This document shows positions 34,245 through 42,161 of a stretch of 64,000 nucleotides of DNA, one piece after another. The notes under the pieces were generated by a model. It saw only the letters and a list, made by a program, of their open reading frames with translations, had not been told where the DNA came from and did not search any database. The position numbers and the translations under genes were made by a program. Each line of letters starts with the position of its first letter. Within the stretch, counting starts at the first letter, position 1. The stretch lies in NCBI RefSeq assembly GCF_011617705.1, contig NZ_CP050154.1, positions 3,534,001-3,598,000 on the forward strand, read 5' to 3'. The stretch comes from Brevibacterium limosum (lineage in GTDB: Bacteria > Actinomycetota > Actinomycetes > Actinomycetales > Brevibacteriaceae).

Positions 34245-35967
34245 CACCCGCACCTGGAACGACGGAATTCAGGACATCCGCATCCGCAAGGACCTCAGCG
34301 TGCCCATGCGCGATGGGACTCGTCTGGCCGCCGACGCTTACGAAGGCAACGACCAGAAGCCTCGCCCGGCGCTGGTGGCGCTCAGCCCTTACGGCAAGGA
34401 ACTGCAGGCGATGGCGCTGACGATGCCTCCGCAGAAGCGGCCGAGCCCATTGTGGGACGGCTGCATCGAGGCCGGCGACATCTCCCGCGTCGTCGCCGAG
34501 GACTACGTCCACGTCATCGGCGACCTCCGCGGCTCCGGTACCTCGGAAGGCGAGCACATCGGCAACTACAACGCCGGAGGCGTGTCTCTGGGCGAGGATG
34601 CCTACGACTTCATCGAATGGGTCGCCGACCAGCCGTGGTGCGACGGCAATGTCGGCATGATCGGCATCTCCTACTTCGGTTCCATGCAGGTCATCGCCGC
34701 CGCAGAACGCCCCCCGCACCTCAAGGCGATCTTCGTCTCCGGCGGCCACTACGACTTCTATGAGACGACCTATCACGGTGGCATCATGTGGTTCATGCCG
34801 CGCGCCGCACGCGAGGGCCGCGGTGGAGACTCCGGGTGGGCCTTCACCGACCGCACCAAGTCCCGCATGCTCGAGGAGTACTCGCCGGACGAGCTCAAGG
34901 CCATCGTCGACAAACGCCTCGCGGATCCCGACGTCCAGGCGTGGCCCAACCTCGTCCACACCCTCCACTACCCGAAGCACCACGAAGCCTGGTTCGACAT
35001 CATCACCAACGAACTCGACGGGCAGTGGTACGAAGAGCGCAATCCGGTCAATCTCGCGAAGAACATCGACATCCCCACATGGCTGCAGATCGATCAGGGC
35101 CGTGGATGGACGATCGACAGCACGATCGAGACGTTCGACAACCTCGGCGGGCCCAAGCGACTCGACATCGGCGCCTACCCGCCGATGCAGTCGCGGCCGT
35201 TCGTCGAGGAGCACGACACGATGTTCCGCTGGTACGAGTACTGGCTCAAAGGCATCGACAACGGCATCATGGACGAACCGAGCGTCAACATCTTCGTCGA
35301 AGGCTCCCGTGAGATCGTCTCCGGGTCGCAGTGGCCGCCGCAGGCTCCGGAGCATCAGTCCTTCTACCTGCGGCCTCGGGGGAAGCTGTCGATCGAGCCG
35401 GAGCCGATGACCGCCGACTATGCCGCACCCGACGGCTTCTACCAGGCACCGTTGACAGTGACAGACGAGGTGCAGATCCTCACGTGGTCGACTCCCCTCT
35501 TCGACACCGACACACAGATGATGGGCACCGGTGCGGCGCACATCTTCGCCGAGATCGACCAGGAGGACACGAACTTCATCCTCCGCATGTGGGACGTCGC
35601 CCCCGGAGGCGCCCGTCAGCTCATCACGACCGGGTACCTCAAGGCCACGCACCGCGAACTCGACGAGGAGAAGACGAGCCCCGGCGACCCGCACCATCCG
35701 CATACGCGTGCGGTGCCGGTCGAGCCGGGCGTGATCAACGAATACATCCTCAGGCTCTATCCCTTCGCGGCGACCTTCCGCACCGGGCATCGCCTGGTGG
35801 CGGAACTGTCGAACGTCGAACCGCTCGTCGACGACCACAACTCGCTGCTGCCCCCGGACGCGTTCCACCTGCCGATCGGACGCCCGGTGTCGCACAAGAT
35901 CTACCGCGACGCGAAGCATCAGTCCCGACTCGTGCTGCCGGTGACCGCACAGAACCGGCAGGGCTGA
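34237..35967 (+). CDS. CocE/NonD-family hydrolase
   Basis: 576 residues. Alpha/beta hydrolase of the X-Pro dipeptidyl-peptidase S15 type: VPMRDGTRLAADAY at the N-terminus, nucleophile elbow GISYFGSMQ, then a C-terminal jelly-roll domain (from ~IVSGSQWPPQ). Family members cleave acyl esters such as cocaine, or amides. The overlap with the transporter gene suggests that the imported compound is its substrate. Start at 34237 (MTDTRT), with GAAAGGG before it; ATG 34219 is possible. Confidence 0.87.
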   Translation: MTDTRTWNDGIQDIRIRKDLSVPMRDGTRLAADAYEGNDQKPRPALVALSPYGKELQAMALTMPPQKRPSPLWDGCIEAGDISRVVAEDYVHVIGDLRGSGTSEGEHIGNYNAGGVSLGEDAYDFIEWVADQPWCDGNVGMIGISYFGSMQVIAAAERPPHLKAIFVSGGHYDFYETTYHGGIMWFMPRAAREGRGGDSGWAFTDRTKSRMLEEYSPDELKAIVDKRLADPDVQAWPNLVHTLHYPKHHEAWFDIITNELDGQWYEERNPVNLAKNIDIPTWLQIDQGRGWTIDSTIETFDNLGGPKRLDIGAYPPMQSRPFVEEHDTMFRWYEYWLKGIDNGIMDEPSVNIFVEGSREIVSGSQWPPQAPEHQSFYLRPRGKLSIEPEPMTADYAAPDGFYQAPLTVTDEVQILTWSTPLFDTDTQMMGTGAAHIFAEIDQEDTNFILRMWDVAPGGARQLITTGYLKATHRELDEEKTSPGDPHHPHTRAVPVEPGVINEYILRLYPFAATFRTGHRLVAELSNVEPLVDDHNSLLPPDAFHLPIGRPVSHKIYRDAKHQSRLVLPVTAQNRQG

Positions 35968-36008
35968 GGAGATCGATCCCTCGGTACTGTGCGGCCCTCG
36001 CTGAGGCT

Positions 36009-36033
36009 GCCGTCCGCCGCCGCGGCGGTCGGC
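36009..36033 (+). terminator. GC-rich hairpin after the CocE gene
   Basis: GCCGTCCGCCG (36009-36019) pairs with CGGCGGTCGGC (36023-36033) with one mismatch and a 3-base loop, 42 bases after the stop. No T-run follows. Confidence 0.4.
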
Positions 36034-36223
36034 TGCAGCCGCGGTCTGTTCCGCATCGCGCGACACTATGCCCAGGGCCGCGACACCCCGCTCTTCTCCA
36101 TCTCCTCAGCATCGATGTCCTCGATGTCCGCCGAAGCCGCCCGCGACCACCGGAGCATCACCAGATCCACGCCGAATTCGCTAGGCTTGTGCTGCCGGAC
36201 CACAGCCGATGAAGAGGAGCCGA

Positions 36224-36802
36224 GTGGCCACCCAGCGGGACATCGACAAGCTGCAGACGCAGCAGCGCATCGTCGACTCAGCGCTCGAGCTGTTCGAAAC
36301 CGCCGGCTACGAAACGACGTCGATGGTGCAGATCGCCCGGCACGCTGAGACGAGCAGGGCTAATCTGTATCTGCACTTCACCAGTAAGTCGCAGATCGTG
36401 CTGCACCGTATGCGCCAGTTGGAGTCCGAGGTCCTCGGCCTGTACCGCGGACTCGACCGTGTGGAAACCACGGTCGACGGTGTCATGACTTGGCTGGAGA
36501 CGGCCGCACAGCTGTGGAAGACACATCGCGCCGAGTTCGACGCCATCTCGCGGGCCATGACCGTCGATTCCGAGGTGTTCGACGAATGGCTCGAACTCCA
36601 CCGACGGGTCACCCGCTCGCGAGCCGAGGCGCGCACCGATTCCCGCAACGACACCGACCTCGATCAGTGGGAGGCGCACCTCATCACTCTCATGATCGGG
36701 CTGGAGCACAACTTCTACTTCCTCTACGTGCGCGGACAAGCGATTCCGGAGAAGCTCATCCTGCGCAGCCTCGCCGAGCAGTGGTCAGCCTTCCTCGACT
36801 GA
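36224..36802 (+). CDS. TetR-family regulator
   Basis: 192 residues. N-terminal helix-turn-helix: RIVDSALELFETAGYETTSM then VQIARHAETSRANLYLHFTS. The GTG at 36224 is chosen because AGAGGAG lies directly before it; the ATG at 36209 would add five residues but has no Shine-Dalgarno. It ends four bases from the convergent P450-reductase gene. It may control either the transporter/CocE operon or the P450 operon. Confidence 0.88.
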   Translation: MATQRDIDKLQTQQRIVDSALELFETAGYETTSMVQIARHAETSRANLYLHFTSKSQIVLHRMRQLESEVLGLYRGLDRVETTVDGVMTWLETAAQLWKTHRAEFDAISRAMTVDSEVFDEWLELHRRVTRSRAEARTDSRNDTDLDQWEAHLITLMIGLEHNFYFLYVRGQAIPEKLILRSLAEQWSAFLD

Positions 36803-36806
36803 GACA

Positions 36807-39059
36807 TCACTTATCGAGCACCAACAGCGGACAGGTCCCCTGAGCGCGGGAGACGCAGATCATCATCGTCTCGTTCGCCGCCTGCTCGGAGGTGCTGAGA
36901 ACCGAATCCCGGTGATCGACATCCCCGGACACCACACGGGTCTCACACGTGCCGCAGGTGCCTTCCTCACACGATGAGATCACGGGGAGACCCGCCTCCG
37001 CGGCCGCCTCGAGGATCGTCTGATCTGATCTCACCTCGACCGACACTCCACTCGCCTCGAACCGCACTTCGAAGGGAGTATCCGGCTCGGTGCGCTCGAC
37101 TGTCTTGGGAGCGAATCGTTCGAGTCGAAGCGCATCATCGGGCCATTCACCCATTGCCTGTTCTGCGGCATCCATCAGCGATTCGGGCCCGCAGACGTAC
37201 ACCAGGCAGTTGTCCTGGGCATGCTCGAGAAGTCCGGACAGGGACAGACGCCGACCTTCGTCGCCCGGATAGAGGGTGACACGATCCCCGAACTCCGCGA
37301 GCTCGTCGAGGAACGCCATGGTCGCGCGGGCGCGGCCCGCATAGTGCAGCTCCCACTCCGCGCCGGCAGCATTCGCCTCTCGAATCATCGCCAGCATCGG
37401 GGTGATCCCGATTCCGCCGGCGATGAAGAGATACTTCTGCGCCCCGGACAGCCGGAAGTTGTTGCGCGGCCAGGACACAGTCACCTCGGACCCTGCCTGC
37501 AGCTGCTCATGGGCAAGCTTCGAACCGCCGCGTCCGTCATCCTCGCGCAAGATCCCGATGCGATACCGTGAGGCATCGGCCGGGTCCGATGACAGCGAGT
37601 ACTGTCGCACCAGCGGTTCTCCGCCAGCATCGGTCAAGGTCACATCGATATGCGCGCCCGCCTTCCACCGCGGAAGGACACCGCCGTCCGGATGTTCCAA
37701 AGTGATGGCCGCCGCCGAAGCGGTCAGCTCGGTTCGCTCGGCGACCCGTAGATTGAGCTGCCGGATAGTCTGCGTGCGATTGCGGCGCACATCCTCGACG
37801 TCCCAGTGCACGTGCAGCGAGCGACGGACCGGCAGCAGCGGCAGCCGTGCGAAGTCGAGCTCGTGAATGTCATCCGGTCGCAATGAGGGCAGCCGTTCGA
37901 AGAGCACCCGCAGACCCGTAGCACCCTGCACCCGGGCAAGCGGGTTGCCCAAGCAGGTGTGACGCCCCGCGGTGAACGCGAGATGGTCGGTCGGGACCGG
38001 TCTGTGGATGTCGAACTCGAAGGGATCGCGCACGTAGGTCGGATCGGTATTGGCCGATGCCAAGCCGACGAAGATCATGTCACCGGTCGGGATCTCGACA
38101 CCCGAAAGTGTCACCGGGCGGGTGGTCTTGCGGGAGGTGAAGGTCGAGGACGGGCGACGACGGACGGTCTCCTCGAAGACGTTCGACCAAAGCTGCGGCT
38201 CCACCAGGGCGTCTTCAAGAGCTTCGGAATGCTGCGTCACGAAGAGCACGGCATTTGTCATCGCCTGTGCGGTGGTGTCGGTCCCCGCCGCCGAGAATTC
38301 CGAGATGTGCAAGCCGATCTGTTCCGACGACAACGCGAATGCTCCGTCAGAGTTCCGTGTCGAGGCCATCACCGAGATGAGGTCGTCGGCCTCCGAATCG
38401 CGTCGCTGGTCGATGATCTCGCGGAGAACGAGATTGGAGTCGACGAAGCGGTCCCAGACGACGGACTTCTCGGGTTCCTCCATCGGCGCGTGAGCCGAGG
38501 AGAGGATGGCGAACAGATCGTCACGAAGTTGGCGCAGCATGCCCTCGTATTCGTAGTCCAATCCGAGCAGCGCCATGATCGTCTGGGTGGTCAGTTCGAG
38601 GGAGTACTCCTCGAGGAGGTTCGCCGAACCCTGTTCCTCGAAGCGGTCGATGATGCGGTTGGCACGGGCCTCGATCTCGGGTTGGAGTCGATCCATCCGG
38701 TCCTTGACAAAGCCCTTCTGTGCCACCGACCGCGCCAGCGTGTGATCGGGCGGATCCATGCCGACGATCATCTTGGCCACCAATTCGGGCGGATAGACGC
38801 TCCGGTGCCGTTCGGGGACATCCGCTGCGGAGTTCGACGCGGAGGAGAACGTCTGCCAGTCCGATAGGACTTCGAGACAGTCCTCACGCGTGGTGACGAT
38901 CCAAGCGTGCAGGGGCTCGTACCAGAAGACCGGGGTCTGCTCCCTAAATTCGGCTAGGTGGACCGCGGGATCTGTGTAGTAGTCGTCGCCCATGACGTCG
39001 AAGCCGTGCGCGATGGGGCAGCGGCCGACCGGACGGGAGTCGTGAGACGTGGTGGTCAT
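36807..39059 (-). CDS. Self-sufficient cytochrome P450 fused to a phthalate-dioxygenase-type reductase
   Basis: 750 residues. P450 domain (1-~420): I-helix AAGTDTT (257-263), ExxR (EETVR, ~296-300), heme motif FTAGRHTCLG with Cys369. Reductase domain: FMN/flavin motif RQYSLSSDPAD and NAD motif GGIGITPML. C-terminal plant-type 2Fe-2S ferredoxin: CEEGTCGTC plus a distal Cys. This is the class VII layout (P450RhF/CYP116B type), which needs no separate redox partner. The substrate is unknown; neighbours are an esterase and an SDR in the same operon (39-base gap). Confidence 0.93.
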   Translation of the reverse strand: MTTTSHDSRPVGRCPIAHGFDVMGDDYYTDPAVHLAEFREQTPVFWYEPLHAWIVTTREDCLEVLSDWQTFSSASNSAADVPERHRSVYPPELVAKMIVGMDPPDHTLARSVAQKGFVKDRMDRLQPEIEARANRIIDRFEEQGSANLLEEYSLELTTQTIMALLGLDYEYEGMLRQLRDDLFAILSSAHAPMEEPEKSVVWDRFVDSNLVLREIIDQRRDSEADDLISVMASTRNSDGAFALSSEQIGLHISEFSAAGTDTTAQAMTNAVLFVTQHSEALEDALVEPQLWSNVFEETVRRRPSSTFTSRKTTRPVTLSGVEIPTGDMIFVGLASANTDPTYVRDPFEFDIHRPVPTDHLAFTAGRHTCLGNPLARVQGATGLRVLFERLPSLRPDDIHELDFARLPLLPVRRSLHVHWDVEDVRRNRTQTIRQLNLRVAERTELTASAAAITLEHPDGGVLPRWKAGAHIDVTLTDAGGEPLVRQYSLSSDPADASRYRIGILREDDGRGGSKLAHEQLQAGSEVTVSWPRNNFRLSGAQKYLFIAGGIGITPMLAMIREANAAGAEWELHYAGRARATMAFLDELAEFGDRVTLYPGDEGRRLSLSGLLEHAQDNCLVYVCGPESLMDAAEQAMGEWPDDALRLERFAPKTVERTEPDTPFEVRFEASGVSVEVRSDQTILEAAAEAGLPVISSCEEGTCGTCETRVVSGDVDHRDSVLSTSEQAANETMMICVSRAQGTCPLLVLDK

Positions 39060-39098
39060 AATGGCGGGATCTTCCTCTCTGAAGTCCGTTTGGCTCGG

Positions 39099-40298
39099 TC
39101 AGTCGATGACCGCGGAGGCGACGATTGATGACAGACGTTGGAATCTGGCCACGTTATCGGCCTCATCCATGACGCCGCTCGACAGGAAGCAGAAGCTGAC
39201 GTCTGAGACAGGGTCGACCCACAGAAGGGACGAACCCGCGCCGTAGGAGCCGAATGTCCGCGGCGACACGAACGGGCCGAAGAATCGCGCATAGGTTCCG
39301 GTGCCCGCCAGAGCCATTCCGAGTCCCATGTTGCCCTCGGGAGCATCCCAGTGCCGTGCCGCTGCGACCATGCCGTAGAGGTCGTTGATCTGGTCGCCGG
39401 TCTGTTTCGTGGTGGCGAAGTCGAGTACCGCCGGACTGAAGAGGAGTTCGCCCGAGGCGGAGCGGCCCCGATTCCGCAGCAGCTCGGTGAACGTGAAGAC
39501 GTCATCGATCGTGGAGACCGCTCCGACCCACGGCATCTCTGCGTCAGAGCGGGCGATGACCTCATTGAGCACTTCGATGTCCTCGGGCTTCAACCAGGAG
39601 TCATTGGCGACGATCACCTCGAGAGGGACCGCCCGGTCCACCCAGTCCTCGGGCAGGCCGAAGCGCGTCGTGTTCATTCCGGCTGGTGCGAAGATCTTTT
39701 CGTGCATGAGGTCTCGGAACGAGACTGCGCCGTAGGCCCTGCGCAGCATCTCGCCGATGAGCGCGTGGTTGATCGCAGCCGAGTAGTTGAGGTTCTCTCC
39801 GGGCTCATTGACCACATCCACGGAGCCGAGGGCGTCGATGACGTCTGCAAGCACCGCAAAGGACTCCGGCCCCAGCCCTGGGTTGGGCGTCGCAGGCATT
39901 CCCGCACGGTGGGTGAGCAGGTGCGCCAGATTGATGCGCTCTTTGCGCGCTGCCCGGAACGGCTCGGTGCCGAAGAATTCCGGGATGAGGTCGACGACAC
40001 GGGTCGACAGCATGATCCGCCCCTCGCTCAGTGCGCGGTAGACGAGGGCGTTGGTGAGTCCCTTGGACATCGACAGAATTCGGTAGACGTCATCGGGGCC
40101 GGTGGCACGACCTCGGTGACGATCCGATTGGCCGTAGGTTCCCTTCAGCGCGATCTCGCCGCCCCTGGCGACGACCACGCTGGCTCCGTAGTAGGACTCC
40201 GCCTGCAGGTCTTCTGCAATCGCCTCGTCCAGACGGTTGATGAAGCGAGCTTCCATGCCGGCAATGTCATTGATGACGACGTCTCTGTGCATATCCAT
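39099..40298 (-). CDS. Serine hydrolase of the beta-lactamase/EstB esterase family
   Basis: 399 residues. SMSK (Ser76, Lys79) is the SxxK catalytic pair, NYSAA supplies the tyrosine of YxN, and GSYGAGSS stands in for the HxG/KTG block. No signal peptide is seen, which argues for a cytoplasmic carboxylesterase (EstB type) and against a secreted beta-lactamase. Start at 40298 because AAAGGA precedes it. Middle gene between the SDR and the P450 fusion. Confidence 0.85.
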   Translation of the reverse strand: MDMHRDVVINDIAGMEARFINRLDEAIAEDLQAESYYGASVVVARGGEIALKGTYGQSDRHRGRATGPDDVYRILSMSKGLTNALVYRALSEGRIMLSTRVVDLIPEFFGTEPFRAARKERINLAHLLTHRAGMPATPNPGLGPESFAVLADVIDALGSVDVVNEPGENLNYSAAINHALIGEMLRRAYGAVSFRDLMHEKIFAPAGMNTTRFGLPEDWVDRAVPLEVIVANDSWLKPEDIEVLNEVIARSDAEMPWVGAVSTIDDVFTFTELLRNRGRSASGELLFSPAVLDFATTKQTGDQINDLYGMVAAARHWDAPEGNMGLGMALAGTGTYARFFGPFVSPRTFGSYGAGSSLLWVDPVSDVSFCFLSSGVMDEADNVARFQRLSSIVASAVID

Positions 40299-40324
40299 CT
40301 GTCTGTTCCTTTCGCTGGGCAGGC

Positions 40325-41134
40325 TCACATCATCACCGCGCCGCCGGAGGGCGACAGCGTCTGACCGGTGTAATGTCCGGATTCCTCGGAAGCGAGGAAC
40401 AGGACGGTCTTGGCGATCTCTTCCGGCTCGGCAACGCGTTTGAGCGGTTGCAGTGCCAGCAGAGCGTCCATGTGCTCGTCGCCGGAGGCGGCGAACATCG
40501 CAGTGTTGATCCCCGCCGGGGCGAGGGCGTTGACACGGATATCGAAGGGGGCGAGCTCGGCCGCGATGGCCTTGGTCATCCCCACGATCGCGGCCTTCGA
40601 GGCCGGGTAATAGGCGGGCATCGGCAGACCCATCAGCCCCGCAACGGAAGCGAAGTTGACGATCGATCCTCCTGTCTCTTTCATCAGCGAAGCTGCTTCC
40701 CTGATCATAAAGAAGGTGCCGTTGAGGTTGATGTCGATGACTCGACGAAAATCATCGTCGGTGATGCCTGAGAGGAAATCCGGGTGGTACTCCCGACCTT
40801 CCTTGGCCGCATTGATCATCTCGTGGTTGATCTCGTCGACCCAGCGCTGTTTCTCACTGTTCGGGGTGGAGACGCCCGCCGCGTTGATCAGCACATCGAG
40901 CCGCGACTGTTCATCCTCGACGCGGCGAAGAGCGCGGGACACCGATGATGAGTCGGAGATGTCCAGCGCGATGGTCCGGACCGATGCCTCGGATTCGAAA
41001 GCCTGGAGAAGCGGTTCTTCACGCAGATCGATCGCGTAGACCGTTGCGCCGTTTCGGACCAGCTCCTCGACGGCGGCTCGTCCCATACCTGATGCCGCTC
41101 CTGTGACGACGGCAACCTTGTCTGCCAGCTTCAT
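40325..41134 (-). CDS. Short-chain dehydrogenase/reductase
   Basis: 269 residues. Cofactor motif TGAASGMG, Asp at the end of beta-2 (AIDLRE, which favours NAD), NAAG, catalytic Ser in NFASVAG and YYPASKAA. A short insertion (STPNSEKQRWVDEINHEMIN) after NAAG is unusual. First gene of the operon with esterase and P450 fusion, behind AAGGAGG. It probably oxidises an alcohol made by, or reduces a ketone fed to, the P450 step. Confidence 0.9.
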   Translation of the reverse strand: MKLADKVAVVTGAASGMGRAAVEELVRNGATVYAIDLREEPLLQAFESEASVRTIALDISDSSSVSRALRRVEDEQSRLDVLINAAGVSTPNSEKQRWVDEINHEMINAAKEGREYHPDFLSGITDDDFRRVIDINLNGTFFMIREAASLMKETGGSIVNFASVAGLMGLPMPAYYPASKAAIVGMTKAIAAELAPFDIRVNALAPAGINTAMFAASGDEHMDALLALQPLKRVAEPEEIAKTVLFLASEESGHYTGQTLSPSGGAVMM

Positions 41135-41166
41135 TGCTCTGCCTCCTTGGTGTGATGTAGGAAACA

Positions 41167-41194
41167 GTCTTTAGCTTCAGTAGACACATGTCAA
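41167..41194 (-). promoter_or_regulatory. Promoter/operator candidate of the SDR-esterase-P450 operon
   Basis: On the minus strand TTGACA (41194-41189) is a perfect -35 box. GTCT (41167-41170) and AGAC (41182-41185) form symmetric arms just downstream, a possible TetR site. The -10 is not clear. Confidence 0.4.
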
Positions 41195-41278
41195 GTGAAA
41201 TTTCTTGGCGCCACCTGCCTCGCGTCACGACGCCCCTCGTCTTCGCCCCGACTCCAACATCCCTCAGCCTCAGCCCTG

Positions 41279-42043
41279 TCATTGGTCGCCGAGCACGGCC
41301 GAGGCGAGCGCCGCATGGATTTCGGGTGAGTCGAGCAGCGCCGCCTGACGGCTGGGCACGGAGATGCTCACGGCCGCCACCGCGGTGCCCTCGGCGTCGC
41401 GCACAGCCATGCCGAGGGCCGCGACGCCCCGCTCGGTGCGTTCGCGGTTGAGCGCCCACCCGACCCGGCGGATGGATTCCAGCCTCCTACGGAATCGGGC
41501 GAAAGCCGCGTCATCGAGGAAGTCGCCCGAGGTGCGTGCGGAGTTCGACCGGTAGAGGCTCTCGAGGACGGCCGACTCGAGCTCGGCCAGCAGCACCTGT
41601 CCTCCGGAGGTCAGGGACGCCGGAAGGATCTCACCTGCCCGTGACCCGATGCCCAGCCGGTCAGCGCCCTCGTGGCTGTCGAGGAACCGCGTGGTCGTGC
41701 CCACCCGCACCATGAGGTTGCAGGTCTGCCCGGTGGCCTCGGAGAGCTCGGCGAGCTTGGGCCGCATCCTCAACAGCACACCGCGATGCGCCGACTGCGC
41801 CTGCGCATTCGCGACGATTCCCGGGCCGGGATGGTAGACCCGCGACTCGTCCCTGACGGCGAACCCGCGGTAGACGAGCATGCTCAGCAGCCGGTGAGCC
41901 GTGGACACGCTGATGCCGAGCTCACGAGCGGCGTCGGTGATCCGCAACGCACCGGTGTCCCGCAGGATCTGCAGCAGCCGCAGGGCCTTGTCGACCGAGG
42001 CGAGCAGATGAGTCGGCTTCTCGGCAACCACGCGGCGTTCCAT
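41279..42043 (-). CDS. IclR-family transcriptional regulator
   Basis: 254 residues. N-terminal winged helix (ASVDKALRLLQILRDTGALR, ITDAARELGISVSTAHRLLS) and a C-terminal effector domain (NLMVRVGTTTRFLDSHEG). IclR proteins often control aromatic catabolism. It is divergent from the MobA-like monooxygenase with a 118-base gap holding the TTTTC-N9-GAAAA element. Confidence 0.92.
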   Translation of the reverse strand: MERRVVAEKPTHLLASVDKALRLLQILRDTGALRITDAARELGISVSTAHRLLSMLVYRGFAVRDESRVYHPGPGIVANAQAQSAHRGVLLRMRPKLAELSEATGQTCNLMVRVGTTTRFLDSHEGADRLGIGSRAGEILPASLTSGGQVLLAELESAVLESLYRSNSARTSGDFLDDAAFARFRRRLESIRRVGWALNRERTERGVAALGMAVRDAEGTAVAAVSISVPSRQAALLDSPEIHAALASAVLGDQ

Positions 42044-42059
42044 GGTGCGACTCTAGCCG

Positions 42060-42078
42060 TTTTCCACTGTGCAGAAAA
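42060..42078. promoter_or_regulatory. Candidate IclR operator
   Basis: TTTTC (42060-42064), nine bases, GAAAA (42074-42078): an AT-rich inverted repeat in a GC-rich gap, 17 bases before the iclR start and ~84 before the monooxygenase start. Confidence 0.45.
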
Positions 42079-42161
42079 TGTTTGCGTCGGCCTCGGGATG
42101 ACGCGACAGTGATCGAGAGCACGTCGCCGATCAACGACGATTCCCAGACGATTGGAGCACC

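Noticed and set aside
32685-34253. Very long minus frame continuing upstream of the metallo-hydrolase (over 800 codons)
   Set aside because: It is antisense to the AAHS transporter, is dominated by Asp/Glu/Gly/His/Arg runs typical of shadow frames, and the real start at 32684 has a Shine-Dalgarno.
34102-36066. 654-codon minus frame opposite the CocE gene
   Set aside because: Antisense shadow of a high-GC gene; composition is valine/arginine/aspartate-rich without any motif.
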